Source of the DNA: Monocercomonoides exilis
Taxonomy: Eukaryota > Preaxostyla > Oxymonadida > Polymastigidae
Length of the DNA: 64,000 bases
Reading direction: 5' to 3'
Assembly: GCA_001643675.2 (NCBI GenBank)
Contig: LSRY02000017.1
Location: forward strand, 1,116,001-1,180,000
In this document: in pieces, positions 32,401 through 46,752 of the stretch
Numbering within the stretch: the first letter of the stretch is position 1
Layout of the letters: each line of letters starts with the position of its first letter
The notes under the pieces: model-generated
Databases searched by the model: none
What the model was told of the DNA's origin: nothing
The model's input: the letters and a program-made list of their open reading frames with translations, nothing else
Made by a program: the position numbers and the translations under genes

Positions 32401-35400
32401 ATATGACTTCAGCTTTCGTACAGATCGTCCATCGTCCATGATGCCAAAGCCAGCCTGCGATGTGAGTTCGTCCATTTCACTCAGCACCGTTGAGCGCTGT
32501 GTCCTGATTTCGTCATTGGCTGCTGATCCTCTCTCATCTTCCTCGTTCTCGTTCGGCTGCTCCTGTGCCTGCAGATACTCTGTTATCATCTCAACATATT
32601 CCCCAAGAATCCGATGAGAAACGTGGAACCGTGACACACATGTATCCAAAGTGCTGCTTTCGTTAAGTGCCACCATCAGAGAATCTCTTTCTCTCCTGAT
32701 TTCCTCTCGGCTCAGTGTTTGCTCTGTGCTGTGCTGGCCATCTGATCGCTGTGATGTGTTTGCATCTTCGTCGTCAACTTCATTGTCGTTTGCCAGCTCT
32801 GTTTCAGGATCTGGTTGCTCAGGCCACACAGACCGTACTTTCAGATAGCATCCGCAAACATAAACAGCCTCTTCCTTCGCAGTGAATGCGTTGGATGCCA
32901 TTCCTGCATCTATCGATGCCAGTTCTCTGTATTGTAGCATTGTCATCAAAAGTGCCTTCCTGACTTCGATTTCTCCTTCGATACGTGCATCCTCTGCAGA
33001 CATAGGGTTTCCGCTGCTCAATGCCATATTCCGCAGACTCTCGCTGTCCCACACTTTGTCAATGCTGATGGCATTCAGCCCTGCTGCTCTGATTCCCTTT
33101 GCTCCGGTTCTGCTGTGTTCCGCAGTTAGCCGAAGAGCTCTGTCAACCTGCTGGCTGACTGTAAGTGGAGATGTGAACGACAACCTGCATCCAATCTCCC
33201 TCTCAAGCAGATGATGCAGATGCCGAGGAAGAGAAGAAGCCGGCAGTGGCAATGCAGCTCTGAGGTATGCAACAGAAGAAGGATCAATCTGTTCTTCAAT
33301 TGCAGTTACTGTGTATGTTGCCAGAGTGAAGCAGGATGTGATTGACGGATCGGGTGATATAACAAATGAAGGCAAGTGTGCTTGGATGGTTGTTTGTGGC
33401 TGAGACAGGCAGCGATGAGGATGGTTGATGGAGAGAACAGTGAGTGAAGATACACCAGTAACTGAGCCAATCTGTTTTGTTATCCAAGTCTTTGCAGAGG
33501 TTGTTGCGCTGATTGTGAGTCCAGATTGCATCGTGCCATGGAACACTCTTCCGATGTGGAATGAACCCAGCACTGCACCTTCGAGTACAGAGGAATATAA
33601 TGAAGAGAACAACAACTCAAATGGAGGAAGTGCAATTGTGAAGCATGGGTTGCCTGCAGACCGATATGTCTTCTTGAACTTGTCGTCTGTTGTAATCTTC
33701 AGTGTTGCACTATTAGTCAGTGAGACAGTCACCAAAGAAAGAGCCGACGCATTGGTGAGAACAAGAGGGCTCATTCTGTGTTGCATTGATCCTTCTGCTT
33801 GTGCAGTGAATGAGTGCACTTTTCTGTCAAATGCGCTTTCTCTGATTATGTCAAGTGAAGTTGACATTGAAAGCAGAGATTTCAAAGTGGATGGAGCAAA
33901 GACTGCTGATACAGATGCCAGTTCAACAGCAATTGGTGCCTTTCCAGGAGATTTGCTCTGCACATCTGATTTTGTTGGGAAGTTAATGAAGAACTGTTGT
34001 GATGGATCAGTAAATGCAACACTCACAGCTTTGATTGTCGAAGTAGAGCAGAACTCATTTGGTGGGATGAATGTCAGTGATGAGCCGATATCGTAGTCAG
34101 GAATTGTGAGCAGTCCCGTCTCTGTTTCTGCATTGCCTGAGGAAGACCTGAATGTTCTGGTTGATCTGGCTGAAGGAAGAGGAGTGGCTCGCATGGTGCC
34201 GAAAGTTCCACCAGCATACATTGAAGCGTTGGAAGGTGCATATGTCTGTTGTGGCTTTGCTGTTGCTGATGGGTCTGATACATTAATCTCCAACTCCTTC
34301 AGATTGACTGACATTTGTGCAAGTGCAACTTTTGGATTCTTCTTGAGGATAACGTCAGTCGAAAGAGAAGTGACCAGAAAGACCAGCCTTGCTCCCACTT
34401 TTGTTTCCACTTCATCCTCTTCAGCAGGTGCTTGCCCAAACCACGTGTTATCTTCGTTATCCAGATCATCCTGCAGATCATCGTCGATCTCGTTGCCGTT
34501 GTGTGAGGCAAGTGCAGAAGTGTACTGTGCTGTTGAGTCGTACTGGTATCCGCTCTGAATCATCGTGTATGTTGTGCCAGTAATATACGCACTGCGGGAA
34601 ACGATTGAACCAACAAAAGAGCTGATTTCAACAGAGATGCAAAGCGATGTGGGCTGTGATGTGAATGTTGGCTGATATGACGCTTGAGCTGTCTGACTGT
34701 CACGGTTGTGCCTTGAAACAGCATTTGGTGACCCATTTGGCTGAATTCTCTGTGTGTTGAGCGAGTCTTCCATGTTTGTCTTTGGCAGGCTTCTGGAGAA
34801 GCGATGAACAAGTGTGACAGCATCGATATGATCCTGAACAAGATGCGCCATAAACGAGAGAATCGGCAGCGACACTTCAAATTGAGGAAGCGGGCGTTCA
34901 GACAGATCAGACGGGAATGAGACAGATGAGAAGCCGTCTGATGCAGCGCCTTGCTCGTGATTGAATGAGCGTGTGAATCCCTCAGCCTGTGTCAATGGAT
35001 TATCCAGTGCCATGTCTTGTCCTGACTCTGACATCTCTTGTGGCTCTGGCTGCAATGACACTCGCAACGAGCGATGTGGGGCAGAAAGCGGACTGTCTGT
35101 TCTGAATGAGGAATACACAACTGTCAGAAGTGGAATGTTCAGAGCGGATTCGTTGAATGAATGAGAATCATGTGTTGACCCGTTCTTCTTTGAAGGGAAT
35201 GTGACGATGGATGACTGCAGCGGAGGAGCAGAGCGTTGTCTCAGTTTGAACACAGACGAAGACGAAGATGAAACAGATGCTTTCTTTTGTGGTCCACAGA
35301 ACACTGCGGGCATCTGCTTCACATATGGATGGAGGGCGGGAACAGCCTGTGAAGATGTTATGATAGACACACTTTTCAAGGAAGAAGACGAAGAAGAGAA

Positions 35401-38400
35401 GATTCTCTTGACCTTCATCGCAGAGTTAGCAGAATTAGAATTAGAGTTAGAAGAAGATGTGGATGTGGATGAGGATGAGGATGAAGAAGAGCAAGAACAA
35501 GAAGCGGTTGAAGTTTCATTCATTTCTTGCTGTTGAATTGAAGATGGCTTGTCAGTTGCAACACAGATACCGCAAAATGTGGCTTCTCTGATGTGCAAGA
35601 GAGCAGACGTTGGAATAGCAGTGGCAGTAAACGATGACACAGATGAGAGCAATGCAGAGGCAGCTTCCATGTTCTTCATCACAGTGCGGAAGTTCAGGTG
35701 CTTGTTAGACACATTTGCACGCGAAAACCCAGATTCGAACCCGAAGCAGATTTCGGTTGCGCTCAGCTTGCAGGAAAGAGAGGAAGAGAGAGAGATACGC
35801 AACAGAGAAGACAACAAAGTTGGTGCAGTCGAGTTCTCTTTTGCCTTTTCCATCTGTCTGCTGCTTCTGTTTGACAAGAACTGTGGCGGATGCATTGTCT
35901 TTCCGATGTTCAGTGCGAGGCAGAGTGTTTGTGCAACAGTTGCCCATCGTGTGTAATCGAGTGGAGCACAAGAGACACGTGGATCAGCTGCTGATGCGCG
36001 CAGTGCAACCAGACTGAGCAGAGGAGGTGTTAATGGAGCAGGCGTCTTTGTTGGACGGGACATGAGATAGAGAAGAGAGATAGGGTCAGAATCAAGCTGG
36101 GTGAATCCTGGTGGCAAGAAAGTTCCAGTGGCTTTTTGTTTGGACAATGAAGACAAGAACAAGAAGTCTGGCTGGAACACAGCTGTAGCCGTGACAGAAG
36201 ATGCAGAGAAGAGTTGAGTTGTGGGGAATGGACGATACAGAAGCGAAAGATCCTTCAAAGTAAATGAGAAAGATATCAGAGACGAAAACGGAGAAGTTCC
36301 AGTTATCTGTTGATCATTCTGTTTTGAGTTAGCTTCTCTTTCTTTGTCTTGTTTGCCATTTTGCAAAGCAGATGAAGCAGAAAGAATTGTGAATGGAATT
36401 GCACTCTGTGTTCCTGTAAACGATGAGATAGGAGTCGATAAAGGCTCCACAAACTGTATTTGTGAAGAAGCACTTGCATTCGATGCCATCAACCCTTCAT
36501 CGTTTGATATATCTGACTCCGTTTGTTTTCTGCTGGCTGCATCAGCTGCAGACGGAGGATGCACAACCACAGCTACATTCACATTGTGTGTGATCAGCGA
36601 GCAAAGAGGAGGCAGCGCAGAGTCTGCCACAACTGACGATAAAACAGGTTCCACAAATGACCCTGGCACTGTATTGTCGACGACTCCTTGCCTTTTGTTC
36701 CAACCACATTTCTCTCTCTCGTTCTTTTCAATGCACGTGATGAAGAGATGGTGAGCATCGTGCTCTTCTTTGTGTCTGATCATCTGTGTGCTCTCTCTCG
36801 TCAACCAGGCACCACGATATGCATCAAATCTCGGGTGATACAATTCTTCATCTGTGCTGTCATCGTCTTCGCTGCTGTTCTTATCGCTCTCATCATCATC
36901 GGAATAGTCACTCTCTCCTTCGCTGATGCTCATCTCTTCATCGTCAGACTTGTCGTCTGTTGAAGATAAAAGTCCAGAAATTCTTCTGGATCCTCTGTCT
37001 GAATGCGTGCTATCACTTTCCTCGTTCTTCTCTATTCCTTGTGATGGATTTCTCGACTCATACTGCTCTGCCAGTTGCTGTCTCTGCAGCACTTTCTCCT
37101 TCTGCCTGCGATCAAACACGAAATCTGTCACAGACAACACAATGCTCTTTGCAATGTGCGAGCGGCGCAAGCGAGTGGTGAAGGCGCTTTCAGTAAGATA
37201 AGCAGCACAGTGTGTGATAGACAAGGCAAAAGTGATTGGTGCAGGCTCTTTCCCTTTCGCTGCAAGGAGATCGTTCTGAATGAGAGTGTGCAAATAAGCA
37301 GAGGTGAAACGATTAGCAGGCGAGCCTTGGTTGGAGGCGGTCAATGGAGATGATGTGATGAATGATGATATTAGCGTCAAATGCTCAGAAAGCGGCTTGT
37401 TCAGTTCCAGTTCAGATGGAATGAAAGCTTCAACAGAATCAGCAGATACTTTCACAATGATGCTGTTGTGTTGTGCAGTTGAGCCAGAAATAGACGCATT
37501 AAGTGCCATCTCCCTCTGCTTGCCTTCCCAAGAAATGACTGTTTGTTCGATGTTCTGCAGAGTGTCAGCATCTGAATGAGGCTGTTCCATCTCTGAGAGT
37601 GTGAGTGATGGCAAGATGGCACATGGTTGAGGCGGCTGCTGTGGATGCACAGGCGTCCGGCTATGGAGCTGAGAGGCAAACATTGCTCTTGTTGGATGCA
37701 CAGGTGGATCGGTTGCACTTTTTGTGCGGTTGATATCTTCGATGATTGTTCGCTGTGCCTCAGAGATTATCGGAATGAGCGCGTCTGTCTCTTTCTCCAC
37801 GTTTGCCGAGAGCGACAGAGCAAACGAGACGTCTTGCAATGAGAAGAATGGCTCAGCTTCTGAGTCAGTCACAGCTGTTCGCATAGCTTTGCCTCCTTCT
37901 CCAATCACTTCGGATTCTTCTGTGAACTGAATCAGCGATCCGTTTCTGAGAGGTGATTGATTCATTCCGTCTTTGGCTCTTTTCTGCTGGTCTTCGTTGT
38001 TGTCGTCCAGCATGTAAACAAGCAGGCTCTTCGGTGAATAGCGATGCACCAGAACTTTTCTGAACAGGATCTTTCGAAGAGGCTCCGTCGACTCTTCATC
38101 TGCAGCATGCCAATCGCTCTGTCTGTCCACAGCCACACTTGAGCGAGAAAGGCCAGGTGAAAGAAGGGACACAGACATTGCATCTGCTTGCACAGGTGAA
38201 TTGAGCAAGCTTTTTGGTGACGACAAAGCAGAAGCGAACGGAGAATTTGCGCTTTGGGTCAGCTTGCGTCTCATTGCGCTGGAGCTGATGAAAGGAGTGG
38301 ACAAAGCGCCAGTGAACTTCTTCATCTGAACTGTGACGATTGTAAGCTTTTGGTCTTCTTCTTCAGTTAAATACTTTGCAGACTTGATGATTGGAGCAAT

Positions 38401-41400
38401 AGAAGAGGAGGAAGCAGATGAAGACGAAGTCGATGAAGAAGCAGAAGAGGAAGAAGCAGGAGAACCAGAACTTTGTTCTTTTTTAGCTTTATCCTGGCTG
38501 CTCTGCTGCTTCTTTCTCTTTCCAGCTTGTTGTGATACAGGAGATAGAGGAGTTGACTGTACTTCCTCAGTCCATCTTAAAGTAGTCACAACTCTTTCAC
38601 ACTCAACACACGGGAACAGATATCCAAGTGCAGATGACAGCTGCTGGGCAAATGAAGGGGATGTGGTGAGTGCAAATGGCTGTGGAAGAACTAACTGAGG
38701 CGTCAAATGATAGCGATGGAAGGAATGTCGCAGCAACATGGCTTCTCTGCGATTGTTCAAGATATCCTGAAGGTTCCTTCCTTTCCTTCCTTCTTCGACA
38801 CTGCCGCTGCCAGAACTGCCAATCTGACTGTTATCAATCAGAACATTGCACTGGTTGGTTTCGAACAACTTGTACTCTTCCAACACAACAGAAACATGCG
38901 ACACATCAATAGACGATGTAATTCCTGATTTGACAATGTCAAAAGATCCCACAGATATTTGAAGTGGTGGTTGTCCAACAGCAAACGACGACACTTTCAG
39001 TGAACCTGTCTTCACATCCATGCTCATTGAGCTCGATGGAGAAGCAGGTGCAGGCAATGACAGATGCAACATTGGAGCAGAGAACAAGTAGACAGCATCG
39101 CGCGAATTATCCCACTGCTTCCTCCACTCTTTGCACACAGCAACACTCGCTGCACTCAGAGCTACGTCAGCTGCGCCCACAACAGCAGTGACAGAGAGGT
39201 TGTAGTACATCAGACGCGGCTTCATCGTCAGCTTCGCTTTTGGCGCAGTGAAGTCGACAGGGACAATGCTGCTAACACAGCTGGAGGGCATCGAAGTTGG
39301 GGCAGTGAATGAAAAGGTGCCTTCAGTTGCTGCAAGAGTGAACAGTGTGATGTGTCTGTATGTCTGCTTCCCTCTGTTCTTCTGGTACTGAAGCAGAGAA
39401 TATGGAGTGAATGGAGCTGCAGAAACAGCAACAGACAAGCCTCTTGGCATCGACACGGTTGTTGAGTAGAACACAGAGGGAGATGTTATCAGCACGCCTG
39501 GTGTTGCCTGTGTGAGAGAAGGAGAGATTCTTCCCTTTCTGCTGACAACTGGAATCGTCGAATGTTGGATGTGAAGCGCAGGCACTGTGATTCTCAGAGG
39601 AGGCAGAGGATGTCTCTTCACAACTGTTTCAGAGGAAGGATAGTCGTATTGAGTGGTGCTTGCAATGTCATGGGCAGCAGAGGCACATGTGTATGAGCTG
39701 CCAGTGACAGGATACAGAGCGATGCTCACTCCCTTTGAGAACAGAAGACTCACTTTCACAGAACTGAGGATTATTTGAGATTCGCTTGAGGATTCTGACT
39801 CGACAACATAAGGAGTTGCAATGGCGAGAGGCGATGTTGCTTGCTGAGTTATTGGTTCTTCTGACAATTGCTTTAGCACAGGCATCTCTGTTCCATAGCG
39901 ATAACCACATTTACCATCTGTGAGTGCCTGCAATGTTGTCTCCTTCAACGCAGCCCATCCGCCTGAAACAAGATCAGCCACGTCTGATGCAATGGCAAGT
40001 GTGCGCACGATTGTTGAGAGAGTGTCGTGGAGGATGACTGTGTTAGACACGACTAAATCAACATCCAGCATACAAAAGCCAACTGGATGCATCTGAGGCA
40101 ATGCGCGCTGTGAAAGCAAAGGAGAAGGCGAAGTGATTGAGCTGCCAGCTGGTCCAGATGAAACAAACGGTGGAATGGAGAAGAAAACAGAGAATGAAGT
40201 GAAGGGAACGCGGATGCTGGCTGACTCAGGGTTCTTGGCTCCTTCCAGATTCTCAACGTATTTGCTATCCTGATTGACATAACCGAATGTGACATCGTCA
40301 ACCGACTTGTCAAATTCTGATGCGCGTGACCGAAACGCTCCTCTTTTTCTGTCTCTTTTCCTGCCGAATGTGTCGTCTGGTGTGAACGTAAACACGAAAA
40401 TCGATGAAAACGATGCAGACATCGATGCCACATTGGGTTGCAATTCGTCATGGAATGCTTCTTCCTCCTCTCCTCTGATCATTCCACTCGTATCCTCTTG
40501 CCTTCCCAGCCAGCTCTTCTTGCCCCATCCTTCCGCTCCGTCGGGCGGATCATCGTCTGGTGAGATGGCGTCTTCATTGAGATCAACCACATACCCCAGC
40601 GACCCAGTCACCATCGTCACACACACATTGGGTATATACACATCCACAATTGGTGGTTCTCCTTCTGGTTCAAAGTCATCGTCTTCATCTTCATCGGGAA
40701 TCAGCTTCGTTGTGTTCTCGTCTTCGTCAATATCGTCCTCTGCATCTTTTCTCTTTACGCTGTCAAACACCCGAAGCGACACAGCAGCCACACGAATTAT
40801 GCACTCCACATTTGAAGAAGATAGGAAAGCAGCAATTCTCTCTTGAATTGAATGATGTGAATCGGCTTCATCGTTACTGCCTCCTCCTTCTTCGAATCCT
40901 GCACTAAATGGATCGTCGTCAGCGGTTGTGTCTTTGATCCAGTTGGAAAGAGAGACAAATGGAAGAGTGAGAGGCGAGAAGGAAGAAACAGAAAGAGGAA
41001 GGTAATCTTCCATTGAAAGTTGGCAGAACAATGTGGTTGTGGAAATGGCAATTGCAACGCCCTTTCGCGATTCTGAGGCTCCAACAGCAGAATCGAACAA
41101 GTTGTCCAGATGAGAATCTGATGCTGATCTGCCCATCAAACCTGAGCCAGAAGCAGAACCAGAAGAAGAAGATGATGTTGAAGATGATGTTGAAGTGGAG
41201 AAGAATGATAGTGAAGAGCTCTGCCCATCGCCCAGTTCGTCTTCTTTTCCCGATTCAACAGGAACAGTCAGCGTGACGTGTGTTGAGAACGTCTCCACAG
41301 CCAGCAGCGTCCCTTTCAGTTCTCCTCTTGTAAGCACTGCGAAGAATGCATCCATCCTCTTCTTGATAGGATGGTTCAGCCCAAAACGTGCTTTTGCGTG

Positions 41401-44400
41401 TGGATGTACTGACTGGTTGGTCCGGTCTTCGTCGTCGATGTCGCAGCCAACTGGGTAGAGATACTCGTTCGGCAGCACATACAAGTCAAACGGATCATAC
41501 GCTCGCTCTTTCTCATCGTCCTCGTCATTGTCGATCCGATCTTCCATCCTGTCAAAGGAGCTGCTTCCATTCCCATTGACATCTCCTCCTCTTCTTTCTC
41601 CTTCAAACTCATCATCACCAATCTTGTCCTGCATTCCCATCAAATAATCTCTGTTCCCAGTGGTCATCTTTCTCCTCGGTGTGCTTCGTCCCCATTCGTC
41701 AACTCTTCCACGTCTTCTCGCTCGATACTTCTGTCGCATTTCCATTGAAGACTCTTCACTTTCATCCTCCTCTTCATCTTCATCGTCCTCACTGCTTGAG
41801 TCGTCTTCACTCAAATATGACAAGTCATCATACTCTCCATCGTCCATCTGCCTGCGTCGTTCGTTCTCTTCTTCTTCTCCAGTCAATGAAGACTCTTCCC
41901 CCATTACTCCAATCTCTCTCATCAGCCTCATCTCTACTGAAGCATCTGTGATACGCGATGGATAAGGTGCAAGACAGCGGAAAGGTAAAACAGGAGGAAG
42001 TTTCCCATTCAGCAGGGCTGATTGAGGAGATGGCTGCAGAGAATGAGGAGCAGACATACCAGAACGCCCTGAAGGTGATGAAGATACAGAAGACATCGAA
42101 GAAAACGCGCGGTGGCCTTTCGCAGCACCTGCACCAGCATTAGCGTTGCCAGCAGCACCAATAGAAGCAGCAGAGACAGCTGTACTTGGAGCGAGTCCAG
42201 TGGCTGGATAAGCAGAATGAGTGGTTATATGAGACAAAAAGCCCGAAGACTGCGCTGTCAGTCGGGTGAGTGAGGGAGGAAGGAACACGAACTGGTGGAG
42301 GAGGAAGTCGCAGTGGTACACGCGGGTCAGCGGGGCAACAGAGAATGCTGCTTTCTCCATCAGCGGCTCAGGCTTCGCGCTTGAAGGGCGGCGGCTGAAG
42401 AAGCGGAGAGAAGAGGAAGGAGACATCCGCTGCTCGTCAGTGGCAAAGAGAGGAGAACCAAATGTGCGCCCTTTCCGCTCGAATTCTTCAGAATCTCCCA
42501 GTTGTGAATAGCCTGCACCGTAAAAAGCGCTATCGTCTCCAAAATCAGCAAACGGGTCGACTTCTCCGCTGGTGTTGTAGCCGTATTCGTTCTCATCATA
42601 TTCATCTGCTCTTTCTTCAGACACTCCTGTGTCGGAATCGCTTTTCGTGCTGACGTTGTTTTCACTGTTTTCTCCTTCTGTGAAGAAAGCATTGTCAATG
42701 TCTGAGGCATCGTTTCCTTGTTCCAGCATGAAGTCCAATTTGGTAATCAAAAACATCGCTGTGTTCTTTGAAGAGCTCACAGACGATCTCACCTGCTCAA
42801 TCCACTGTGCCACTGCGCCAGCTGCTGCCGAGATCGTTCCAGTCTTCTTCCTCTGCCCCATCGGCAGCCCAGCTGTTGTGTGTGTTCCGATAGATGCCAT
42901 CGAAGGTGATGCAGTCAGCACAGGTGTCAGAGCAGGCGTAGAGGGATATCCCAAAGCAGGCGAGCCCAGCGCTGCTGGTGATGGAGATGATAACCTCATT
43001 GCAATAGAAGGGCGTCTGGGAGAAGAGGAGTCAGCATCTCCACCTGAGAAACGAGGCGCCAAGGGAACTTTTGCTTCAGAGGAGAGGAGAGTGATGTAGT
43101 TCAGCTGGCACTCGACGACTGAAGGCTGCAGACGGAATTGCGTGCGCTTCCAGAAGGATGCCATTGAATGAGAAGATGAATGCTCTTCGGGCTGCATGTT
43201 TTGCATTGACAGATTCGATTCTGAAGAAGAAGAAGACGATGATGATGAAGATGATGATGAAGCAGAAGAGAAAAACACAGTTGATTGAACAGGCTCCACT
43301 CTTTCATCAACTGTGGGCTGCCGCGATTTTGTAGCTAAGTTCCCGACGATCGCTGCGTCGAACGACTCGAAGCTTGTTTTGATGACAGACTCAGAATATG
43401 AAACAGGAACCTGCTGCCTCTGCGACTGCTGCGAAAGAAGCGATTTCCTTGGCTGGCTGGCGCTGCTCGTATCACCACCTGCCATCTGAGCAAGCGCGTT
43501 TTTCATCTCTGCAACTGCCTCTTCCTCTTCTTCGTCTTCCGCTTCCGCAAACAGACGCTGCTCAGATTTGTATTCGAATGCTCCGTGCTCCACATTCAGC
43601 AGTGTCTTTAAACGTGTCAAAACAGAAATGATCAGCTCCTCCTGGTCTTCGTCGTGCTCTGCGTCTGTGTGCCTGAGCGGATTGCCGTCTCTTTTCAGAT
43701 CGTGCTGTCTCAACGTTGTCAGAGACTTCAACTGCACTTGGTCTAAAACGCAGTTGATTGACTTTGCCGCGAACGTTAAAGTATGACTGCCTTGATTAAG
43801 TATATCTGATTGTGAATTGACATCTTCTTCCGTCCAACGGATTTTGGGATTTGTCGAACGGAACATCATTTCCTTTGTGTTGTTCAAGAGATATAATGGA
43901 AATGGCATTCGCTTCGCTGATTTATGTGAAAACGCTTGATCAAGTACCTTTGAGACGCACAGTTGTATTAATGGAGAAACCCATTCCGAAAATCTTTTGA
44001 GGAGCATAGATCGGATTTGAGTTTGAGATTTGTTATGAATTGCGCTTGCAATTGGAACTTCGGCTTTTGTTGGATTTGATGATTTTCCTGATAAAGATCT
44101 TGTAACTTCGATTGAAGGATCAACAAGAGTAAGGTTGTATGAAATCTGACATGGCTTGTTTTTCAAATATTGTAAAAAGAATATAATTGTTCTCATGACT
44201 CCAACTTTCACGGAAACACTCTTAAATTTACATGTTGTTTGATATTCATCTTTCTGAAAATTATTCATCAAAAAATTTCAAATAGAAAGCATATGCATTC
44301 AATAAAATTTTCAATTTATCAAGCAAAAATAAAAAAAAAAAGCAACCTTCACTGTGAATGACAATGAGTTGATCGAAGTTGATTCACATGAAGCTGCAGA

Positions 44401-44624
44401 CAAATGTAATTCTGGATTTTGCTTTTGATAATACTGATATATTGAAGAAAGTAACTGATTACTGTAGCAATTGAGAAAATAAAAAATTAGATAACGAATA
44501 AAAATATGAAATAAATAACAAATTACCTCATCTCTTTAAGGAAGAGCAGCAAAGCAACAAATGCTCCCACAACTAATAGTGTTAATCCAAGAGTTATAAG
44601 GGCATGAAATGAGATGCTTTGCAT
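26458..44624 (-). CDS. 6002-aa protein with N-terminal membrane anchor, bridge-like lipid transfer protein (BLTP)-like, with charged helix and RS/RD-like tail
   Basis: Exons 44624-44527, 44461-44347 and 44253-26458 give 18,009 nt (6002 aa) in phase. Exon 1 encodes a membrane helix (ALITLGLTLLVVGAFVALLLFL). Exons 2-3 then give alternating strand-like segments (NSLSFTVK, CKFKSVSVKVGV, ISYNLTLVDPSIEV). This anchor-plus-beta-strand start resembles FMP27/Hobbit/SABRE-type bridge-like lipid transfer proteins, which form hydrophobic grooves at membrane contact sites. That assignment is an inference from architecture, not from a diagnostic motif. The next ~5000 residues alternate beta-rich blocks with Ser-rich and acidic low-complexity inserts. 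Residues about 5210-5620 form a long K/R/E helix (repeated RREEE/KKKEEE), likely a single alpha-helix or coiled coil. The last ~330 residues are RD/RE/RS-rich, like splicing-factor tails. One frame without a stop over 17.8 kb shows it is under selection. Confidence 0.75.
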
Positions 44625-44901
44625 TTCTTTTGCTGTTTGTCTTTAAGTCTCAAATCACAGATTAAATACAGACTAGTAAAGGGTCATTCCGATCAATGCA
44701 ATTATTTATTGAATTTGTTTTATGAATAATTTGATAAATGCTCTCATAATAATACAAAATAGTTTTGAGTTATAGTTATTTTTTTGAGAAATTTACAAAA
44801 ATACGAAAAGAATATAAATAAAATTTTTTCTGAATTAATAACATGAATTGGAAGCAACAGCGAAAGGTGATTGCACTCTTTTAAATAATATTCCACAGCA
44901 T

Positions 44902-46658
44902 TTACGAAAGTGAATTGAAAGTTGGAGACACTCTGCAGATAGATGGTCCGTACTCATCATACTGCGCTTTTGTGTGGACAAGTGAGGCGAACTGCCCCGA
45001 CTGAGCCAGAATCGATCCACCGAAATACACAGCATTCCTCTGGAAATGATGTGAAATCACTTTTGTCTCAATGGGCGTGGGTGCGACTCCAGATTTGCGT
45101 TCGTGCTCAGCAAGACGCTTTGTGACGATGGCACTGACATCTTTCTGAAGACGCTTATCAAAGTGCTTGAAGAGAGTTGAGCCACCTGAAAATGAAAAGA
45201 GAGAAATTATAGCGGTGAAAAATGAAAATATTTAAAATTTTCAAAAATCCAAAATAGAAAAATGCGTTACAAAATAATTAGTATTTTATAAAAAATATTA
45301 ATATTAATTTTAATTTTCTGAAAATTTCAGGTATTTTTGAAGTATTATTCATACCAGACAATACAATGTTTGAGTACAGCGCTCTTCTGCAATCGACAGG
45401 AGCTGTCTGGATGGCTGTGTCAACCAAGACGGGAAGTGGTGTTGTGTGTTGGGTTGAGTATATCTCTGGGTTGAAGAAGATCTCTGGAGCAAGGAACCTT
45501 TCATATCCAATATCTATTGAATAGGGCTGAATTGTTGGTAATTATTGTTAAAAACCAAATGTTACAGTATATTTTTTAAAAGCTCTTATTCAAATCTATG
45601 AAGCATACTTTCTTTGTCACGCTGTGTACACCCTCATATTTCTTAAAGTAATCCTGCGGATGTGCATCCCACTTCTCGTACTCACGAACCATATGGTTAG
45701 CAACATAACAATAGTTTTCCTGTTATCATTGGGGGAGGCGATTAATGAGAAATCGATAAATTTGTTTAATTTGAATTATTATTATATTTGACGATTTCTG
45801 CACACTTTAATATTCCTTGCAATTTGCATGGCTTCATCTGATGGAAGTGCTGGCTCGCGATCACGAATCATTTCGAGAATGAATTTGGTGAAGTCGCTTC
45901 CTGCAATTGGAATGTGTTTGATGGCAGATGGAATGACTGCACCGTCAGACTTTAATTATTGTGAAAAAAAGAGTGTTCGTATTTTGCAAGATATTAAAAA
46001 ATAATATGAACATACGACAGGAATAATATGTGTAACACCATCACCAGAATCAACAACAGTTCCAGTTAAATCCTGTGAAGTTTGATTCTTTGACAGCCAT
46101 GTTGCGCAAATTGCAAGAACAGCTTGAACAGCGATATACATTCCTTTAACGTTGAACGTTTCAAACATAATCTCTGCGAGATATTCTCTGTTTTCTGGGG
46201 AGTTAAGAGGAGGTTCAGTCTGAAAGAGTTTTGAAATATCAAATGCAAATAACATAAAAAAGTGTGTATCAATTATAAAAGGATAAATGCAACAGTTAAT
46301 TAACTAGAAAAAATGAAAAAGAAAAAAGTCATACAAGCATCACGTTATAATCTTCGGGATTAAGGCGGAGGTATTTGTAAAAGCATTGCTCATAAAATTT
46401 TTCCATATGATCCCAGTTGCTGACAATACCATGAGACATAAATTTCTCTGATGGATACGCTTTTGAATTTGTAACTGCTTCATCACCAATGAGAAAATCA
46501 AGTTCCTCTAATCCAGTTTTCTTTGTAATCGTTGAAGAGAGCTTTTGATCTCTGATGCCAATGACCGAAGGAATCACATACTGAGGCGTTGCATTTGGAG
46601 CAACACCCATCTTTGTGTATCCGGTACCAACATCAATAATAGCAACTTTGTCAGTCAT
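44902..46658 (-). CDS. ARP3: actin-related protein 3 (Arp2/3 complex), six exons
   Basis: ARP3 pairs with ARP2 in the complex that nucleates branched actin filaments. Exons, 5' to 3' on the minus strand, are 46658-46335, 46219-46016, 45949-45806, 45719-45609, 45526-45355 and 45185-44902. They total 1239 nt (412 aa; typical ARP3 is about 418), and every junction is in phase with GT-AG borders (four GTATG donors, one GTGTG). Diagnostic parts are the phosphate loops [10 protein letters not shown] (9-18) and DSGDGVTH (165-172), [44 protein letters not shown], the NIVLSGGSTLF motif spanning the last intron, and the C-terminal [15 protein letters not shown] and [10 protein letters not shown]. These favour ARP3 over actin or ARP2. 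Its start is 94 bases from the divergent mucolipin-like gene, implying a shared compact promoter. Confidence 0.96.
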
Positions 46659-46752
46659 TTTTATTTATAGATATTTGCTAAAAAATGTTCCTTTGATCTG
46701 AGATGATGAACAATTATACTTCTGATCAAATCATTGTAGCTGGTTTTGAGCG

